Source of the DNA: Synechococcus sp. PCC 7335
Lineage (GTDB): Bacteria; Cyanobacteriota; Cyanobacteriia; Phormidesmidales; Phormidesmidaceae
Length of the DNA: 64,000 nt
Direction of reading: 5' to 3'
Assembly (NCBI RefSeq): GCF_000155595.1
Contig: NZ_DS989904.1
Span: 628,477-692,476 of the forward strand
The position numbers were made by a program, and so were the translations under genes. Position 1 is the stretch's first letter. Each line of letters starts with the position of its first letter. The notes below the pieces were generated by a model. It saw only the letters and a program-made list of their open reading frames with translations. It did not search any database and was not told the origin of the DNA. Shown one piece after another: positions 1 through 12,342 of this stretch.

Positions 1-31
1 GCAATTAGCTTGTGGGCTATTTATGGGTTAC

Positions 32-913
32 TTATGGGCTAAAGGGAATATGGTTGCGATCGCAATAACTCTTAATTGTGTTTTCTAACAGCATGGTCAC
101 CGTCATAGGACCAATCCCACCCGGAACCGGGGTGATCGCTCCAGCGATCGGCTCTACGCTGTCAAAGTCCACATCGCCAACCAACTTAGGTTTGCTAGTA
201 GTCTCGTCTTCTACACGATTGATACCGACATCAATCACTGTCGCTCCAGGCTTTACCATCCCCTTAGTGATCAACTGAGGGATACCGACCGCTGCTATAA
301 GAATATCGGCTGAGCGCGTCAGTTCAGACAAATTTTCTGTCTTAGAATGAGCAAACGTTGGTGTTGCATTTGCGGCTAGCAGCATTAGCCCAATCGGCTT
401 ACCCACCAAGATACTGCGGCCCAAAACCACAGCTCGCTTGCTAGCCAAGGGCACATCGTAGGCTGCCAGCAGTCGCATAATCCCGGCGGGTGTACAGCTA
501 CGCAGCCCCGGTTCACCTCTGACTAGCCGGCCTAAATTAAGAGGATGTAGACCGTCCGCGTCTTTATTAGAATCGATTAGAGTTAGCAGACTAGAGGGCT
601 CTAGATGACTAGGCAAAGGTAGCTGCACCAAAATGCCGTCTACGTTCGGATTTTCGTTGAGCGTCAGAATTTCTCGGGCAACCTCATTCTGGCTGATTTG
701 TTTGGGTAGGTGCTTTCCTAGAGAAGCAACGCCTATTCGTTCGCAGGCTCTCTCTTTATTACGCACATAGGCGGCGCTAGCAGGATTATCCCCAACCATT
801 AGCACCGCTAGTCCCGGCGGCCGCCCAACCTGCTGGGTCCAAGCTCGAATAGCTAATATGCGATCTGTTTGAATCTGTTTTGCGAGCGCTTTCCCGTCGA
901 GGAGCTGGGCCAT
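32..913 (-). CDS. folD: Bifunctional methylenetetrahydrofolate dehydrogenase / methenyltetrahydrofolate cyclohydrolase FolD
   Basis: Cytosolic enzyme that oxidises 5,10-methylene-THF with NADP and hydrolyses the methenyl product to 10-formyl-THF for purine and formyl-Met synthesis. The 293-residue length is normal for the family. Visible family motifs are the substrate-site [13 protein letters not shown] segment with its Tyr and Lys, the QLPLPSHL stretch, the nucleotide-fold segment [12 protein letters not shown], and the C-terminal [10 protein letters not shown]. The start is an ATG (complement of 911-913). The gene is divergent from the lipoprotein gene downstream on the other strand, with about 160 bp between them. 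Nothing is unusual in it; assignment is by motif recognition. Confidence 0.97.
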   Translation of the reverse strand: MAQLLDGKALAKQIQTDRILAIRAWTQQVGRPPGLAVLMVGDNPASAAYVRNKERACERIGVASLGKHLPKQISQNEVAREILTLNENPNVDGILVQLPLPSHLEPSSLLTLIDSNKDADGLHPLNLGRLVRGEPGLRSCTPAGIMRLLAAYDVPLASKRAVVLGRSILVGKPIGLMLLAANATPTFAHSKTENLSELTRSADILIAAVGIPQLITKGMVKPGATVIDVGINRVEDETTSKPKLVGDVDFDSVEPIAGAITPVPGGIGPMTVTMLLENTIKSYCDRNHIPFSP

Positions 914-1076
914 AATGTTAGAGTACGCTACTGGCCTTACAAGCCGAATCGAGTTGCTGGCAATAAAGCTCTAAAACCAGATTACCAGAGCTCAGATTAC
1001 CAAAGTAATGTAGCAAAAGTAACGAGGCTCATTCTTCAGCTATCCTTCGAATTTTAGTTCTTGTTAGAGACTTTTT

Positions 1077-1589
1077 ATGAAAGTATTCGCAACCAGCAAC
1101 CAGCTCATAAAACTACCTGGACTAGCCTTGGGTCTCAGAGGATTAGTTCTCTTAGCACTGCTATTGGGCAGCTGCGCGGTAGCTGAGACCGGTCCTGGTG
1201 TGCCGTCTGGTTCGGAAGTCCCTCTGCCTTCTATGAGGCTACCCGGTCTACGACTACCCGATCAGCCAATAGCGATTGATTCACTGAGCGCTGAGCGGGC
1301 CGAGGATAATGTTTCTATCTCTGGTAGGGTAACGCAGCGAGTCGCGACTTTAGATGGCTGGATTTATCAAATTAAAGACGATACAGGCAGTCTGTGGGTT
1401 TTGACGCGCCAATCTGATCCTAACGTAGGCGAGATCGCAACGGTGTCAGGAATTGTAAAACATGAGGCAATTGTGATCGAGGCAGTCGATGCTAGCGAAG
1501 TTTATCTAGAAGAGCACGCTTACAGGGCTGCTGATAGCGCTGCTGACGGCACTGCTGAGCCCTCACCCGCCCGGAGGGAAGTTAATTAG
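1077..1589 (+). CDS. Small lipoprotein with an OB-fold-like C-terminal domain
   Basis: 170 residues. The N-terminus has a hydrophobic stretch (about residues 15-32) ending in a lipobox-like LLLGSC, so a lipid-anchored periplasmic or thylakoid-lumen protein is likely. After a Pro-rich linker, residues about 70-145 read as beta-rich with SISGRVTQRV, YQIKDDTGSLWV and VGEIATVSGIV, a pattern typical of small OB-fold nucleic-acid or ligand-binding modules. I do not recognise a named family. The stop codon overlaps the GTG start of the cobH-like gene by one base, so the two are probably co-transcribed. A link to corrin synthesis is only suggested by that overlap. Confidence 0.75.
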   Translation: MKVFATSNQLIKLPGLALGLRGLVLLALLLGSCAVAETGPGVPSGSEVPLPSMRLPGLRLPDQPIAIDSLSAERAEDNVSISGRVTQRVATLDGWIYQIKDDTGSLWVLTRQSDPNVGEIATVSGIVKHEAIVIEAVDASEVYLEEHAYRAADSAADGTAEPSPARREVN

Positions 1590-2233
1590 TGCCAGCCTAC
1601 AGCGAGCATGCAATCACCTTAGCTAGCTTTGAGCAGATCGATCGAGAGATTGGCGAACACCCGTTTACAGCAGCAGAATATGCGATCGCCCGGCGAGTTA
1701 TCCACACAACGGCCGATTTTGAGTTTAAGCGGCTGATAAAATTTTGTTATCAGCCAGTAGAAGCCGCAATTACCGCATTTAGATCAGGCGCACCCATCAT
1801 CACTGATGTTTCTATGGTGGCTGCTGGCATCGGGACAGTCGTTGAGCGCACCTGGCAATCTCAAGTTACTGTTGCGGTTCAGCAGGCTTCTCACTCTGCC
1901 GTTGGATCTTCTTTTGACCTAGATCTAGTCACACCAGCTCAGACTCGTAGTGCTATGGGGATGGCTAGCTGCGTGCGAAGCCATCCTGGTGCAATTGTGG
2001 CTATAGGCAATGCGCCCACCGCTCTGATGGTGCTTTGCCAAGCGGTTGCAGCAGGTTATTGGCAGCCTGCTCTAGTGATCGGCGCGCCAGTGGGGTTTAT
2101 TAACGTGGTCGAATCAAAACAGGTACTCTCAACTTTGAGCATCCCCCATATCCTAGTCGAAGGCCGAAAAGGTGGATCGGCAGTAGCTGCAGCGATTCTG
2201 AACGCAGTCATGATCTGGGCTTGGGAGGCATAA
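1589..2233 (+). CDS. cobH: Precorrin-8X methylmutase (CobH/CbiC)
   Basis: Moves the C11 methyl group to C12 of precorrin-8X to give hydrogenobyrinate (cobyrinate in the anaerobic route) in cobalamin synthesis. The 214-residue length matches the family. The catalytic His lies in the segment RRVIHTTADF (His about residue 39), and SHPGAIVAIGNAPTAL is the typical later motif. The start is GTG at 1589, preceded by the strong Shine-Dalgarno GGAGGGAA at 1573-1580; it overlaps the upstream TAG by one base. The downstream cobL reading frame begins inside or immediately after the end of this gene, so the pair is an operon. Confidence 0.95.
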   Translation: MPAYSEHAITLASFEQIDREIGEHPFTAAEYAIARRVIHTTADFEFKRLIKFCYQPVEAAITAFRSGAPIITDVSMVAAGIGTVVERTWQSQVTVAVQQASHSAVGSSFDLDLVTPAQTRSAMGMASCVRSHPGAIVAIGNAPTALMVLCQAVAAGYWQPALVIGAPVGFINVVESKQVLSTLSIPHILVEGRKGGSAVAAAILNAVMIWAWEA

Positions 2234-3723
2234 GTAGCACTTTGGGTCAGACACCTTTGGGACAACCAAAAATTCAGGTTGTTGGCGTCGGCCTAGACGG
2301 CGCTGATAGCCTAAACTCGAAGACTCTAGAGATTGTCAGATCAGCAACGGTACTGTTAGGTAGTCAGCGGCATCTAGACGGGTTTCAAAAGCTTGAAAAG
2401 TCCACAGCTAGTCAGGCAGCAACTGGCCAAGGAGCAAAAGAGTGGGAAGTAGAAAGATGGGCGCTAGGCAACTTCTCTGAAGCGTTTGACAAGCTACGCT
2501 CATATCTGATTGACCATCCGAATGCGCGTATCGTCGTTCTAGCTTCTGGAGATCCGCTCTTCTTTGGCATCGGGCGACTGCTCCTTGAATATTTTCCAGC
2601 AGAGCAGCTGGCCTTCCATCCCCAACTCAGTGCTATTCAGCTGGCCTTTAGCCGTCTGAAGATTCCATGGCAGTCAGCGACTTTGGTCAGTGTTCATGGC
2701 CGAGGTGAAGCGCTTCTAATCAAAGCACTAAAAAGAGGTGACGAGAAGATCGCGGTGCTGACAGATTCTGTTTTGACACCCAGCGCGATCGCCCGTCTTG
2801 TCGAGGCCTTAGAGCTGCCCATACGCTATCGGATCTGGGTCTGCGAGAATCTGGGCGCTAAGTCAGAGCGGCTCAGCCTGTATAGCAGCGAGCAAGGGGT
2901 AGACTACAGCTGCTTAAATGTCGTAGTGATGTTGCGTGAGCTTGAATCCAACTCGGCCAGTATAGAAAGTCTGCCACTCATTGGCTTACCTGATTCAGTA
3001 TTTAAAGGATTTCCAGATCGGCCGACGCTGATGACCAAACGGGAGATTCGACTTTTGATCTTAGGGGCGATCGCCCCTTTACCACACCAAGTTATCTGGG
3101 ATATTGGTGCTGGGACAGGTTCTGTCAGCATAGAGCTCAGTCGACTCTGTCCGGCAGCGCGGATTTATGCACTTGAGAAAACGGCAATAGGCGCAGCCTT
3201 AATCAAACACAATGTAAAGCAGCTAGCAATTGGTCCAATACAAGTTGTCCAAGCGAAAGCGCCCGATGCCCTCTCACAGCTACCCACCCCAGATCGAGTA
3301 TTTATCGGCGGAAGCAGCGGTCGCCTAACCGATATCCTCAGCTATCTTCATAAACACTTTCAGCGCAACCACACTATCAATTCAAAGAACAATTCAAAGA
3401 ACAATTCTCATCACCCAGTGCGAATTGTTCTGGCCCTAGCTACCGTAGAAAACGTCGCGGAAGTCATCAGTTGGCTCGACCAAGAAGATACAGAGACAGC
3501 AGTAAAGTCGACGATAGAGAGATCGAAAGATAGCCAAAAATTAACTTCGAAACGAATCAAACACACCTGGCAACATCAGCTAATACAAGCTAATATCTCA
3601 CGCTCAATTCCGGTTGGACCACTGACCAGATTCTTGCCACTTAATCCCATCACCATAATGACGCTATCGATGGGCAATTATTTAGAGCAAACAGTTGAAA
3701 GAGAAAACAAGCATCGCTGCTGA
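2221..3723 (+). CDS. cobL: Precorrin-6Y C5,15-methyltransferase (decarboxylating), CobL / CbiE-CbiT fusion
   Basis: Methylates C5 and C15 of the corrin ring and decarboxylates the C12 acetate side chain. It is a fusion: an N-terminal tetrapyrrole methylase (CbiE-like, residues about 15-240, with VVGVGLDG and ASGDPLFFGIG) and a C-terminal SAM methyltransferase (CbiT-like, from about 260, with IWDIGAGTGSVSIE). The longest frame starts with TTG at 2221, inside cobH. TTG codons at 2242 or 2257 are also possible and lie just behind the GGGAGG at 2223-2228, so the first 7-12 residues are uncertain. The C-terminal domain carries an Asn/Lys/Ser-rich insertion encoded by a 12-bp tandem repeat. Confidence 0.94.
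   Translation: MGGISSTLGQTPLGQPKIQVVGVGLDGADSLNSKTLEIVRSATVLLGSQRHLDGFQKLEKSTASQAATGQGAKEWEVERWALGNFSEAFDKLRSYLIDHPNARIVVLASGDPLFFGIGRLLLEYFPAEQLAFHPQLSAIQLAFSRLKIPWQSATLVSVHGRGEALLIKALKRGDEKIAVLTDSVLTPSAIARLVEALELPIRYRIWVCENLGAKSERLSLYSSEQGVDYSCLNVVVMLRELESNSASIESLPLIGLPDSVFKGFPDRPTLMTKREIRLLILGAIAPLPHQVIWDIGAGTGSVSIELSRLCPAARIYALEKTAIGAALIKHNVKQLAIGPIQVVQAKAPDALSQLPTPDRVFIGGSSGRLTDILSYLHKHFQRNHTINSKNNSKNNSHHPVRIVLALATVENVAEVISWLDQEDTETAVKSTIERSKDSQKLTSKRIKHTWQHQLIQANISRSIPVGPLTRFLPLNPITIMTLSMGNYLEQTVERENKHRC
3379..3405 (+). repeat. 12-bp tandem repeat inside cobL
   Basis: Two full copies of AATTCAAAGAAC (3379-3390, 3391-3402) plus the first bases of a third. In frame it encodes an NSKNNSKNNS-type linker within the CbiT-like half, which should be a surface loop. 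Confidence 0.85.
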
Positions 3724-3804
3724 TTTATCAGTCATCATATCAATCATGCATGCCGGATCTTTCAGATAGTTTCACTTGTTAATCGGCTTCACTGCTAGTC
3801 AGTT

Positions 3805-4200
3805 TCAGCCTTGGTCCGTTTCGCTGTCATCATCACTACTACCCACCTGTTCGAGCCGAATATGTTTATAGCCCAGCTTGATAACAAATTCATCTCCAGG
3901 CTTTAGACCCATAGCCTGCGTGTAGGTTGAACCAATTACAATCTGACCATTCTTGTGGACACTCACTCGATAGGTTGGCTCTCGTCCCCGCCCATCTTTA
4001 GTCCCCTCAGGATTTAGCGAAATTCCCCTAGCCTCTAGCAGCGCATCGTAAAAGTCCGCTAGGTTTGCCCTTATCTGACCATCCTTCGTTTCTGTGTAAT
4101 AGCCACATGCTTGGGCACTTTCACGCTTAGATAGATGAGCGAGTTCATTGATTTTCTGAAGGAGAGACTTTCCCTTCAGTGGATGGTTTTTATTCGCCAT
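3805..4200 (-). CDS. Cyanobacterial AbrB-like transcriptional regulator (cyAbrB family)
   Basis: 131 residues. The C-terminal part (about 76-118) has the AbrB-like beta layout YRVSVHKNGQIVIGSTYTQ followed by GLKPGDEFVIKLGYKHIRL, which is typical of the cyanobacterial cyAbrB proteins. The N-terminal half carries the conserved SKRESAQACGYY segment of that family. Known members regulate nitrogen and carbon metabolism genes, hydrogenase genes and cell-division-related genes. I cannot tell from sequence alone which of the two usual paralogues this is. The tail is acidic (DDDSETDQG). It is monocistronic, convergent with cobL and divergent from the HLIP gene across a long AT-rich spacer. Confidence 0.92.
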   Translation of the reverse strand: MANKNHPLKGKSLLQKINELAHLSKRESAQACGYYTETKDGQIRANLADFYDALLEARGISLNPEGTKDGRGREPTYRVSVHKNGQIVIGSTYTQAMGLKPGDEFVIKLGYKHIRLEQVGSSDDDSETDQG

Positions 4201-4821
4201 AGCACTCTTTCATCTAGCTTAGATTTCGCTAACTACAAGGTACTCACAGCTAATATCTCTCACTATCTAGTGATCATGTCCAGTCTCATCAGATAACCCA
4301 AGATCAGAACAATTAGCAACAAGTAGAAGTCACAAACAATACTTTAATCAGAGATCAATCTTGACAGCAATTTATTAATGATGATACCGCTTAAATATTC
4401 ATCAAGAATACCAAAACATCTATCAAAGTCTAGCCAACTATTGCGACTTCATCAACACACTCTCCACTAATCATTCTATCAGTTTGCTATATCGTAATAG
4501 CCATCTATAGTCTACGGCAGAATGGTTTTGAGCAAATGGCAAACCCTTTTTAAAAAAAGCACTCTTCTTTAAATGCCATTTCAAATAGCACTTCCAAAAC
4601 ACATCGAAAACACAACAGTGAAATTAACAGTGATAGATGGGCTGCTACCCTCTTCCTATAAAAGATACTACGCGTCTTTTCATTCAGCGCTCCTATACAA
4701 GCACTCTTACCAGCATTTCTCTACACCATTCCGTTGACTTAATTTGTACTCAAGAAAGCCTCTCCAATGTATCGATTAACCGATAATATACAGACAATAG
4801 ACTTTAACTAGCTATCTTTCA
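4201..4821. other. AT-rich intergenic region between cyAbrB and HLIP genes
   Basis: 621 bp without a supported gene. It must hold the promoters of both divergent genes. AACAGTGA occurs twice with a 12-bp period (4614-4621 and 4626-4633), a possible binding site. I did not find a convincing HLR1 (RpaB) direct repeat of the kind expected before high-light genes. Confidence 0.6.
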
Positions 4822-5016
4822 ATGGCAGGACCTTCTCTAGACACACCGGATTCCACAGACTCATTGGCATCGCCTGAACAACCACAACCTGGCTTTGGCT
4901 GGACTCAATATGCAGAACAAATCAATGGTCGATTCGCTATGGTTGGATTTGTCGCACTACTGCTGTTAGAGCTGTTCACAGGACAAGACTTCTTCACTTG
5001 GATAGGGTTGCATTGA
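4822..5016 (+). CDS. High-light-inducible protein (HLIP / one-helix CAB-like protein)
   Basis: 64 residues. The single membrane helix carries the chlorophyll-binding signature EQINGRFAMVGFVALLLLEL (residues about 32-51), in which the Glu and Asn-Gly-Arg pattern is diagnostic of the LHC/CAB/HLIP family. Such proteins sit in the thylakoid membrane, dimerise, bind chlorophyll and carotenoid, and protect photosystem II assembly intermediates and chlorophyll synthesis enzymes during light stress. The soluble N-terminus is Pro/Ser/Asp-rich. The position next to a cyAbrB regulator and phycobilisome genes fits light-stress regulation, but no shared operator was identified. Confidence 0.93.
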   Translation: MAGPSLDTPDSTDSLASPEQPQPGFGWTQYAEQINGRFAMVGFVALLLLELFTGQDFFTWIGLH

Positions 5017-5440
5017 GTCTTCAGCGCAATTAGTCGCAGGCGATAGACAGGCGATTAGCTCGAAATACAACAGCGTCGGATGCGTGCTCAAAAGAACTAT
5101 TGGTCCAGCACTGAGCAGTAGTAGGCAGTAGCTAGTAGAACCCACTCAAGAGCTAGCCTCAGCCCTTCTACGGACAGGGTATCAACTGCATTAGGCTATA
5201 GGTAATGTCAATTTTCTGTGCCTCCATCCGTTCACTCACTACTCAATGAAGCCCACAGCGAATAGCAAGAGAAGGATACCTCCTACCTTGATTCATTTCA
5301 CCTAAGGATAACTACTATAGAAGACAGAGAAGGCTGCGCAGTGAATGCGCAGCCTTCCTCATACGTTAGTTCGTACAGCCTTTCATCGTTAACTTGTAAG
5401 GGTAGATAGGCTTTGGACAAAGCTACCTAAGAATGAGCGC
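5017..5440. other. Intergenic region between HLIP and apcC
   Basis: 424 bp where two convergent genes end. Apart from the hairpin at 5329-5357 I see no gene or RNA family. Confidence 0.5.
5329..5357 (-). terminator. Hairpin downstream of apcC, probable terminator
   Basis: Perfect 11-bp inverted repeat GAAGGCTGCGC (5329-5339) / GCGCAGCCTTC (5347-5357) with a 7-nt loop. It lies about 85 bp after the apcC stop on the minus strand and is followed there by a pyrimidine-rich tail rather than a clean T run. It may also stop transcripts coming from the HLIP side. Confidence 0.75.
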
Positions 5441-5644
5441 CTATGCTAGACCAGTATTCGCACCGCGCCGACCAGTAGCAAGTTCTACTTTCACGATAGT
5501 CCCACCCATTTTTTGGATTCTCTGCTGCTCTTTGAACCAGTTATCATAGGGAACTAACTTGGTAAAATAAGTATTCTGGAGCTCGCGCTGAGTTCGAATC
5601 CTGGTTTGACTAGGGACGCAGGCAGTGACTCGAAACATTCGCAT
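5441..5644 (-). CDS. apcC: Allophycocyanin small core linker ApcC (LC 7.8)
   Basis: 67 residues, the normal size. The opening MRMFRVTACVPSQTRIRTQRELQNTYFTK is typical of the CpcD/ApcC linker domain, written here only in part as MRMFRVTACVPSQTRIR. ApcC caps allophycocyanin trimers in the phycobilisome core cylinders. It is the last gene of the apcE-A-B-C array on the minus strand, but lies 587 bp after apcB, which is long for this junction and leaves room for its own promoter or processing elements. Confidence 0.96.
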   Translation of the reverse strand: MRMFRVTACVPSQTRIRTQRELQNTYFTKLVPYDNWFKEQQRIQKMGGTIVKVELATGRRGANTGLA

Positions 5645-6231
5645 GGTAATGGCCTCTTGGGTGTTTAAATCTAAAGGGTCTAAATCTAAAATTTTGTCGC
5701 TGAGTCAGCGCTCGTAACGCAAGGATTGACTTAAGCACTTTTGCTATCTGAAACGGGTCCTTGAAATGCATAAGGGCAACAGATATCAAGTCAGAAACTT
5801 ACGAGCTTTTGTTTTACAACACTTACACCAGCTGTTTTCTTTCACTGAAATCTCATGCTTGTCAGGCGCTTATAAAAGTAATCTAACCACCTACTACACC
5901 TCGCAAATACTGTGCTTTTGATTAGAACTACTTTATCAGCGGCCTCTTACTAAACTTTCGTATCAGGACTTTTTTAAAAGCTTCCTTTACGGAAGTAAGA
6001 GCAATCTAGAAGTCTGATAAATCAATGCTAATGTTTCGAAGCCTCTCAGATATCCAAAGGTCGCTTTTAGTCATCACTCTGGACATCCGCTAAGCCTTCA
6101 ATTCTTTAACACTCACTCCAGACTTCTAGAGAGGATTAAGACTCGTCAAAAGACTAAGAATTAGCCTTCGTGAATCTAAAGTGGAACCGAATTACTTAAC
6201 TGTATCTACTTAGCTATGCCTAACTCAGGAC
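5645..6231 (-). other. Long apcB-apcC spacer with inverted repeats
   Basis: 587 bp without a gene. On the minus strand it contains a short hairpin CTTCC-GTAAA-GGAAG (5981-5995) followed by CTTTTAAAAA, which could act as a partial terminator after apcB. It also holds a 12-bp inverted repeat whose arms (6005-6016 and 6119-6130) are 102 bp apart. Near apcC there is a short direct repeat of TCTAAATCTAAA. Confidence 0.6.
6005..6130. repeat. Separated perfect 12-bp inverted repeat in the apcB-apcC spacer
   Basis: Arms TCTAGAAGTCTG (6005-6016) and CAGACTTCTAGA (6119-6130) are exact reverse complements. They could pair in the apcBC transcript and enclose a structured domain, or be regulator half-sites. 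Function unknown. Confidence 0.7.
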
Positions 6232-6717
6232 CTAGCTCAGGCCAGAGCAGATATAGTCGAGGTAAACACCCATCTCTTTACCAGCGTCAGCACCAACTAG
6301 GCTAGCAGTAACTTCCTTGATTGCTTGGATGGCCTGAACGGTAGCACCAACAGGAACGCCCAAGGAATTGTAAGTTTCTTTCAAACCGTTGAGCACGCGC
6401 TCATCGAGGATGGAAGGATCGCCAGCGAGCATGGCGTAAGTAGAGTAGCGCAGGTAGTAGTCCAAGTCGCGAATGCAAGCAGCATAGCGACGAGTGGTGT
6501 ACATGTTGCCACCAGGACGAGTGATGTCTGAGTAAAGCAGAGACTTCGCAACTGCTTCCTTAACGATTTCAGCAGCGTTAGCGCTGATAGAGGTTGCTGC
6601 ACGAACGCGCAGTTCACCAGTTTGGAAATAAGCTTTAAGCTTATCCATAGAAGACGAATCAAGGTACTTACCTTGCACGTCTGAAGCATTAATTACAGCA
6701 GTAATTGCATCTTGCAT
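6232..6717 (-). CDS. apcB: Allophycocyanin beta subunit ApcB
   Basis: 161 residues, a phycobiliprotein globin fold of the phycobilisome core. The phycocyanobilin-binding Cys is residue 81 in [23 protein letters not shown], of which [13 protein letters not shown] is diagnostic. Asn71 in [12 protein letters not shown] is the position that is gamma-N-methylated in beta phycobiliproteins. It pairs with ApcA to form (alpha-beta)3 discs that absorb near 650 nm and pass energy to the terminal emitters. It starts with ATG preceded by TAGGA, 97 bp after apcA on the minus strand, so apcA-apcB are co-transcribed. Confidence 0.98.
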   Translation of the reverse strand: MQDAITAVINASDVQGKYLDSSSMDKLKAYFQTGELRVRAATSISANAAEIVKEAVAKSLLYSDITRPGGNMYTTRRYAACIRDLDYYLRYSTYAMLAGDPSILDERVLNGLKETYNSLGVPVGATVQAIQAIKEVTASLVGADAGKEMGVYLDYICSGLS

Positions 6718-6814
6718 GGGGTTTGCTTCCTAAAAGTGGACTAGAACAGATATGGACAAATGAGCAACAACAGATCTCTCAGGTGTTAGCTCTAGGTACT
6801 AGCTCATAGATGGC

Positions 6815-7300
6815 TTACTGCAAGCCACCAATAACGTAGTCAAAGTAAGACGCAGCTTCAAGCGCATCATCACCAGACATCATAGAGCCAGCAACGCTCT
6901 TCATACAGCGAATGGAGTCTGCCATCGCAGGGATAGAAGTACCTAGCGAATTGTACATCTCACGAGCGCCGACCAGGCCAATCTCTTCGATAGGCGCCAC
7001 GTCCCCTGCGACCACACCATAGGTGATAAGGCGTAGGTAGTAGTCCATATCGCGTAGGCAGGTGGCTGTCATTTCTTCGCCATAAGCGTTGCCGCCAGGA
7101 GAAACAACATCAGGGCGCTTTTGGAAAAGTTGGTCGCCGGCAGTTTTGACGATTCGCTCACGAGACTCAGTCAAGACCTGAGCAATACGAACACGACGCT
7201 CACCAGAGGTCACAAACCCCTTAATGCGATCCAATTCACCGGGGCTGAGGTAGCGGGCCTCAGCATCAGCATTCACGATTGACTTCGTGACTATACTCAT
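6815..7300 (-). CDS. apcA: Allophycocyanin alpha subunit ApcA
   Basis: 161 residues. The bilin-attachment Cys is residue 81 in [15 protein letters not shown], and the first residues [22 protein letters not shown] match the family; ATG start at 7300. A GGAGGA Shine-Dalgarno lies about 9-10 nt upstream (minus strand). It forms the core trimers with ApcB. It is the first gene of the apcA-apcB(-apcC) unit; a terminator closes apcE upstream, so apcA must have its own strong promoter in the 484-bp gap. Confidence 0.98.
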   Translation of the reverse strand: MSIVTKSIVNADAEARYLSPGELDRIKGFVTSGERRVRIAQVLTESRERIVKTAGDQLFQKRPDVVSPGGNAYGEEMTATCLRDMDYYLRLITYGVVAGDVAPIEEIGLVGAREMYNSLGTSIPAMADSIRCMKSVAGSMMSGDDALEAASYFDYVIGGLQ

Positions 7301-7784
7301 TAATGGATTCCTCCGAAAGAATAAACCAGATGAGTTTCACTGGTTCTGTGTAAAAACAGATGAAAGATCAAACAGCTGAGCCTTAGTTTTAAGACTTCGA
7401 TGCTGTTCTAAGGTAATCGCACATAGCCCTTGCCAAAGCTTTGGGCACAGTATGCGGTACCGACAACACTATTATGAAGTCTTACGAGCAGCGAAAGGTA
7501 TAAACTTTGTTACTTTTCTGGCCTGCGAACAAACTAGAGAAGAAGCAACAGAAATATTCCTTTTAAGAAGCTGCTCTGGCCTTGCTCAGCAACAGTTTTC
7601 TGTAAACATTTTCCAGTATTTAGCTTACCTTCTTAGAGGTTTAGAAACATTTCGTAATCTAAATCCTCAGTTTTCCGAAAGGCGATCGCTCGGTAGGTCG
7701 ACAAAAGATGGTTTTCCTTGGGTAAGCAAAACAGGATGCACAGAGGGTGAATGTGCATCCTGTTACGATTCAAGAAGCTATCAG
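7301..7784 (-). other. apcE-apcA intergenic region with the apcA promoter and leader
   Basis: 484 bp holding the apcE terminator at one end (7730-7764) and the apcA leader at the other. A plus-strand reading frame of 114 codons crosses it but runs through the terminator into the apcE 3' end and has no family resemblance. I treat the region as non-coding. Confidence 0.7.
7730..7764 (-). terminator. Intrinsic terminator of apcE
   Basis: Perfect 13-bp inverted repeat AACAGGATGCACA (7730-7742) / TGTGCATCCTGTT (7752-7764) with a 9-nt loop. It lies 20 bp after the apcE stop, and on the minus strand the second arm runs into TTTT. It separates the apcE transcript from apcAB. Confidence 0.9.
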
Positions 7785-10950
<3,166 letters not shown>

Positions 10951-12231
10951 ATGCAGTCCACTCAGCCGCCTGCCAACCCACAAACTAACCTGCCTGGACT
11001 TTCATCCAATTCGTCCAAGACTGAGACTGATACCGCAACCGTAAGTTCTGCGGTAGCGAAGTTGTATGACGCCTATCCCTTTCCACCTGAGCCTTTGCTA
11101 GATGAAGCTCCTCCCGGCTACAACTGGCGCTGGACTTGGCCTGCGGCATACAGTTTCTGCACAGGGCGGAAGCCCGAAACAAACAGCGTACGGATTCTAG
11201 ATGCGGGCTGCGGGACGGGAGTAAGCACGGAATACCTGGTGCATCTAAATCCAGAAGCAGAGGTCGTAGGCATCGATTTAAGTGCAGGCGCAATTGCGGT
11301 TGCGAAAGAACGCTGTCAACGCTCCGGTGCAGATAGGGCTAGCTTTTACAACACCAGCATTTACGACGTTGAACAAATCCCCGGTAAGTTTGATCTAATC
11401 AACTGTGTAGGCGTACTTCACCACCTGCCGGACCCTATTCGTGGCATTCAGGCCCTCGCTAAAAAGCTCAAGCCCGGCGGCATTTTTCATATCTTTGTCT
11501 ACGCCGAGCTAGGGCGCTGGGAGATTCAGCTGACTCAAGAGGCGATCGCGCTGCTGCAAGGCGACCAACGCGGTGACTACAAAAATGGCGTCGCTATTGG
11601 TCGCAACCTCTTCTCCGCCTTACCCAAAGAAAATCGGCTACGCCAACGAGAAGAGACACGCTGGGCATTGGAAAATCAGCGCGATGAGTGCTTTGCCGAT
11701 ATGTATGTCCACCCTCAAGAGATCGACTACAACGTTAAAACGCTTTTTGATCTCATAGATGCCTCAGGACTAGACTTCGTAGGCTTTTCAAATCCGCAGT
11801 ATTGGGATCTATCTAGACTAATTGGGTCAGCGCCCGATCTAATGGACAGAGCAGCAGAAATGGAGGAGCGTGATCGCTATCGCCTGATAGAAGTTCTCGA
11901 TCCAGAACTGACTCACTTCGAGTTCTTTTTGAGCCGCCCACCTTTGGAGCAAATCGACTGGGATAATGATGAGACGCTATTAACAGCTATTCCCGAGCGG
12001 CACCCTTGTATAGAGGGCTGGCCTAGCCGTAGTTTTTTCAACTATGACTATCAGGTGGTCTCGATTGGCGAAGCGGAGTTCGCCTTTATGGAAAAGTGCG
12101 ATCCGGATCAGGGTCAATCGGTCGCTGAAATTCTGACGCAGATAGACACTCAGGCACGAACTGAGGGACTAGATATGGTGCGATCGCTGCAGAATCGGCA
12201 GCTGATCATGCTAGCGACGACTGAGAAATAA
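10951..12231 (+). CDS. Class I SAM-dependent methyltransferase, substrate unknown
   Basis: 426 residues. The Rossmann-type methyltransferase core spans about 85-210, with motif I ILDAGCGTGVSTEYL, the acidic end of strand 2 VVGIDLSAGAI, motif IV-like FDLINCVGVLHHLPDP and the post-motif LKPGGIFHIFVYAELGR. The first 40 residues are a Ser/Thr/Asn-rich tail, and KLYDAYPFPPEPL precedes the core, as in a conserved cyanobacterial group. The C-terminal 200 residues are not recognised. It stands between apcE and the ATP synthase operon on its own; the substrate cannot be inferred from context. Confidence 0.88.
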   Translation: MQSTQPPANPQTNLPGLSSNSSKTETDTATVSSAVAKLYDAYPFPPEPLLDEAPPGYNWRWTWPAAYSFCTGRKPETNSVRILDAGCGTGVSTEYLVHLNPEAEVVGIDLSAGAIAVAKERCQRSGADRASFYNTSIYDVEQIPGKFDLINCVGVLHHLPDPIRGIQALAKKLKPGGIFHIFVYAELGRWEIQLTQEAIALLQGDQRGDYKNGVAIGRNLFSALPKENRLRQREETRWALENQRDECFADMYVHPQEIDYNVKTLFDLIDASGLDFVGFSNPQYWDLSRLIGSAPDLMDRAAEMEERDRYRLIEVLDPELTHFEFFLSRPPLEQIDWDNDETLLTAIPERHPCIEGWPSRSFFNYDYQVVSIGEAEFAFMEKCDPDQGQSVAEILTQIDTQARTEGLDMVRSLQNRQLIMLATTEK

Positions 12232-12342
12232 ACCACTGCTAGCTATTAAATCTTTCTGTAATAAGTATTATTGCCGTGATATGATTGCCCTTGGTTTCAC
12301 AGAACTTAACTCTAGCTACTCAACTGTTTTGAAGCGTTCCGT

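Noticed and set aside
869-1057. 62-codon plus-strand frame over the folD start
   Set aside because: Overlaps the folD 5' end and its promoter region; composition does not look coding.
1077-3723. Cobalamin riboswitch controlling the cob genes
   Set aside because: The space upstream of the lipoprotein-cobH-cobL unit is only about 160 bp and shows no B12-box-like sequence that I could recognise.
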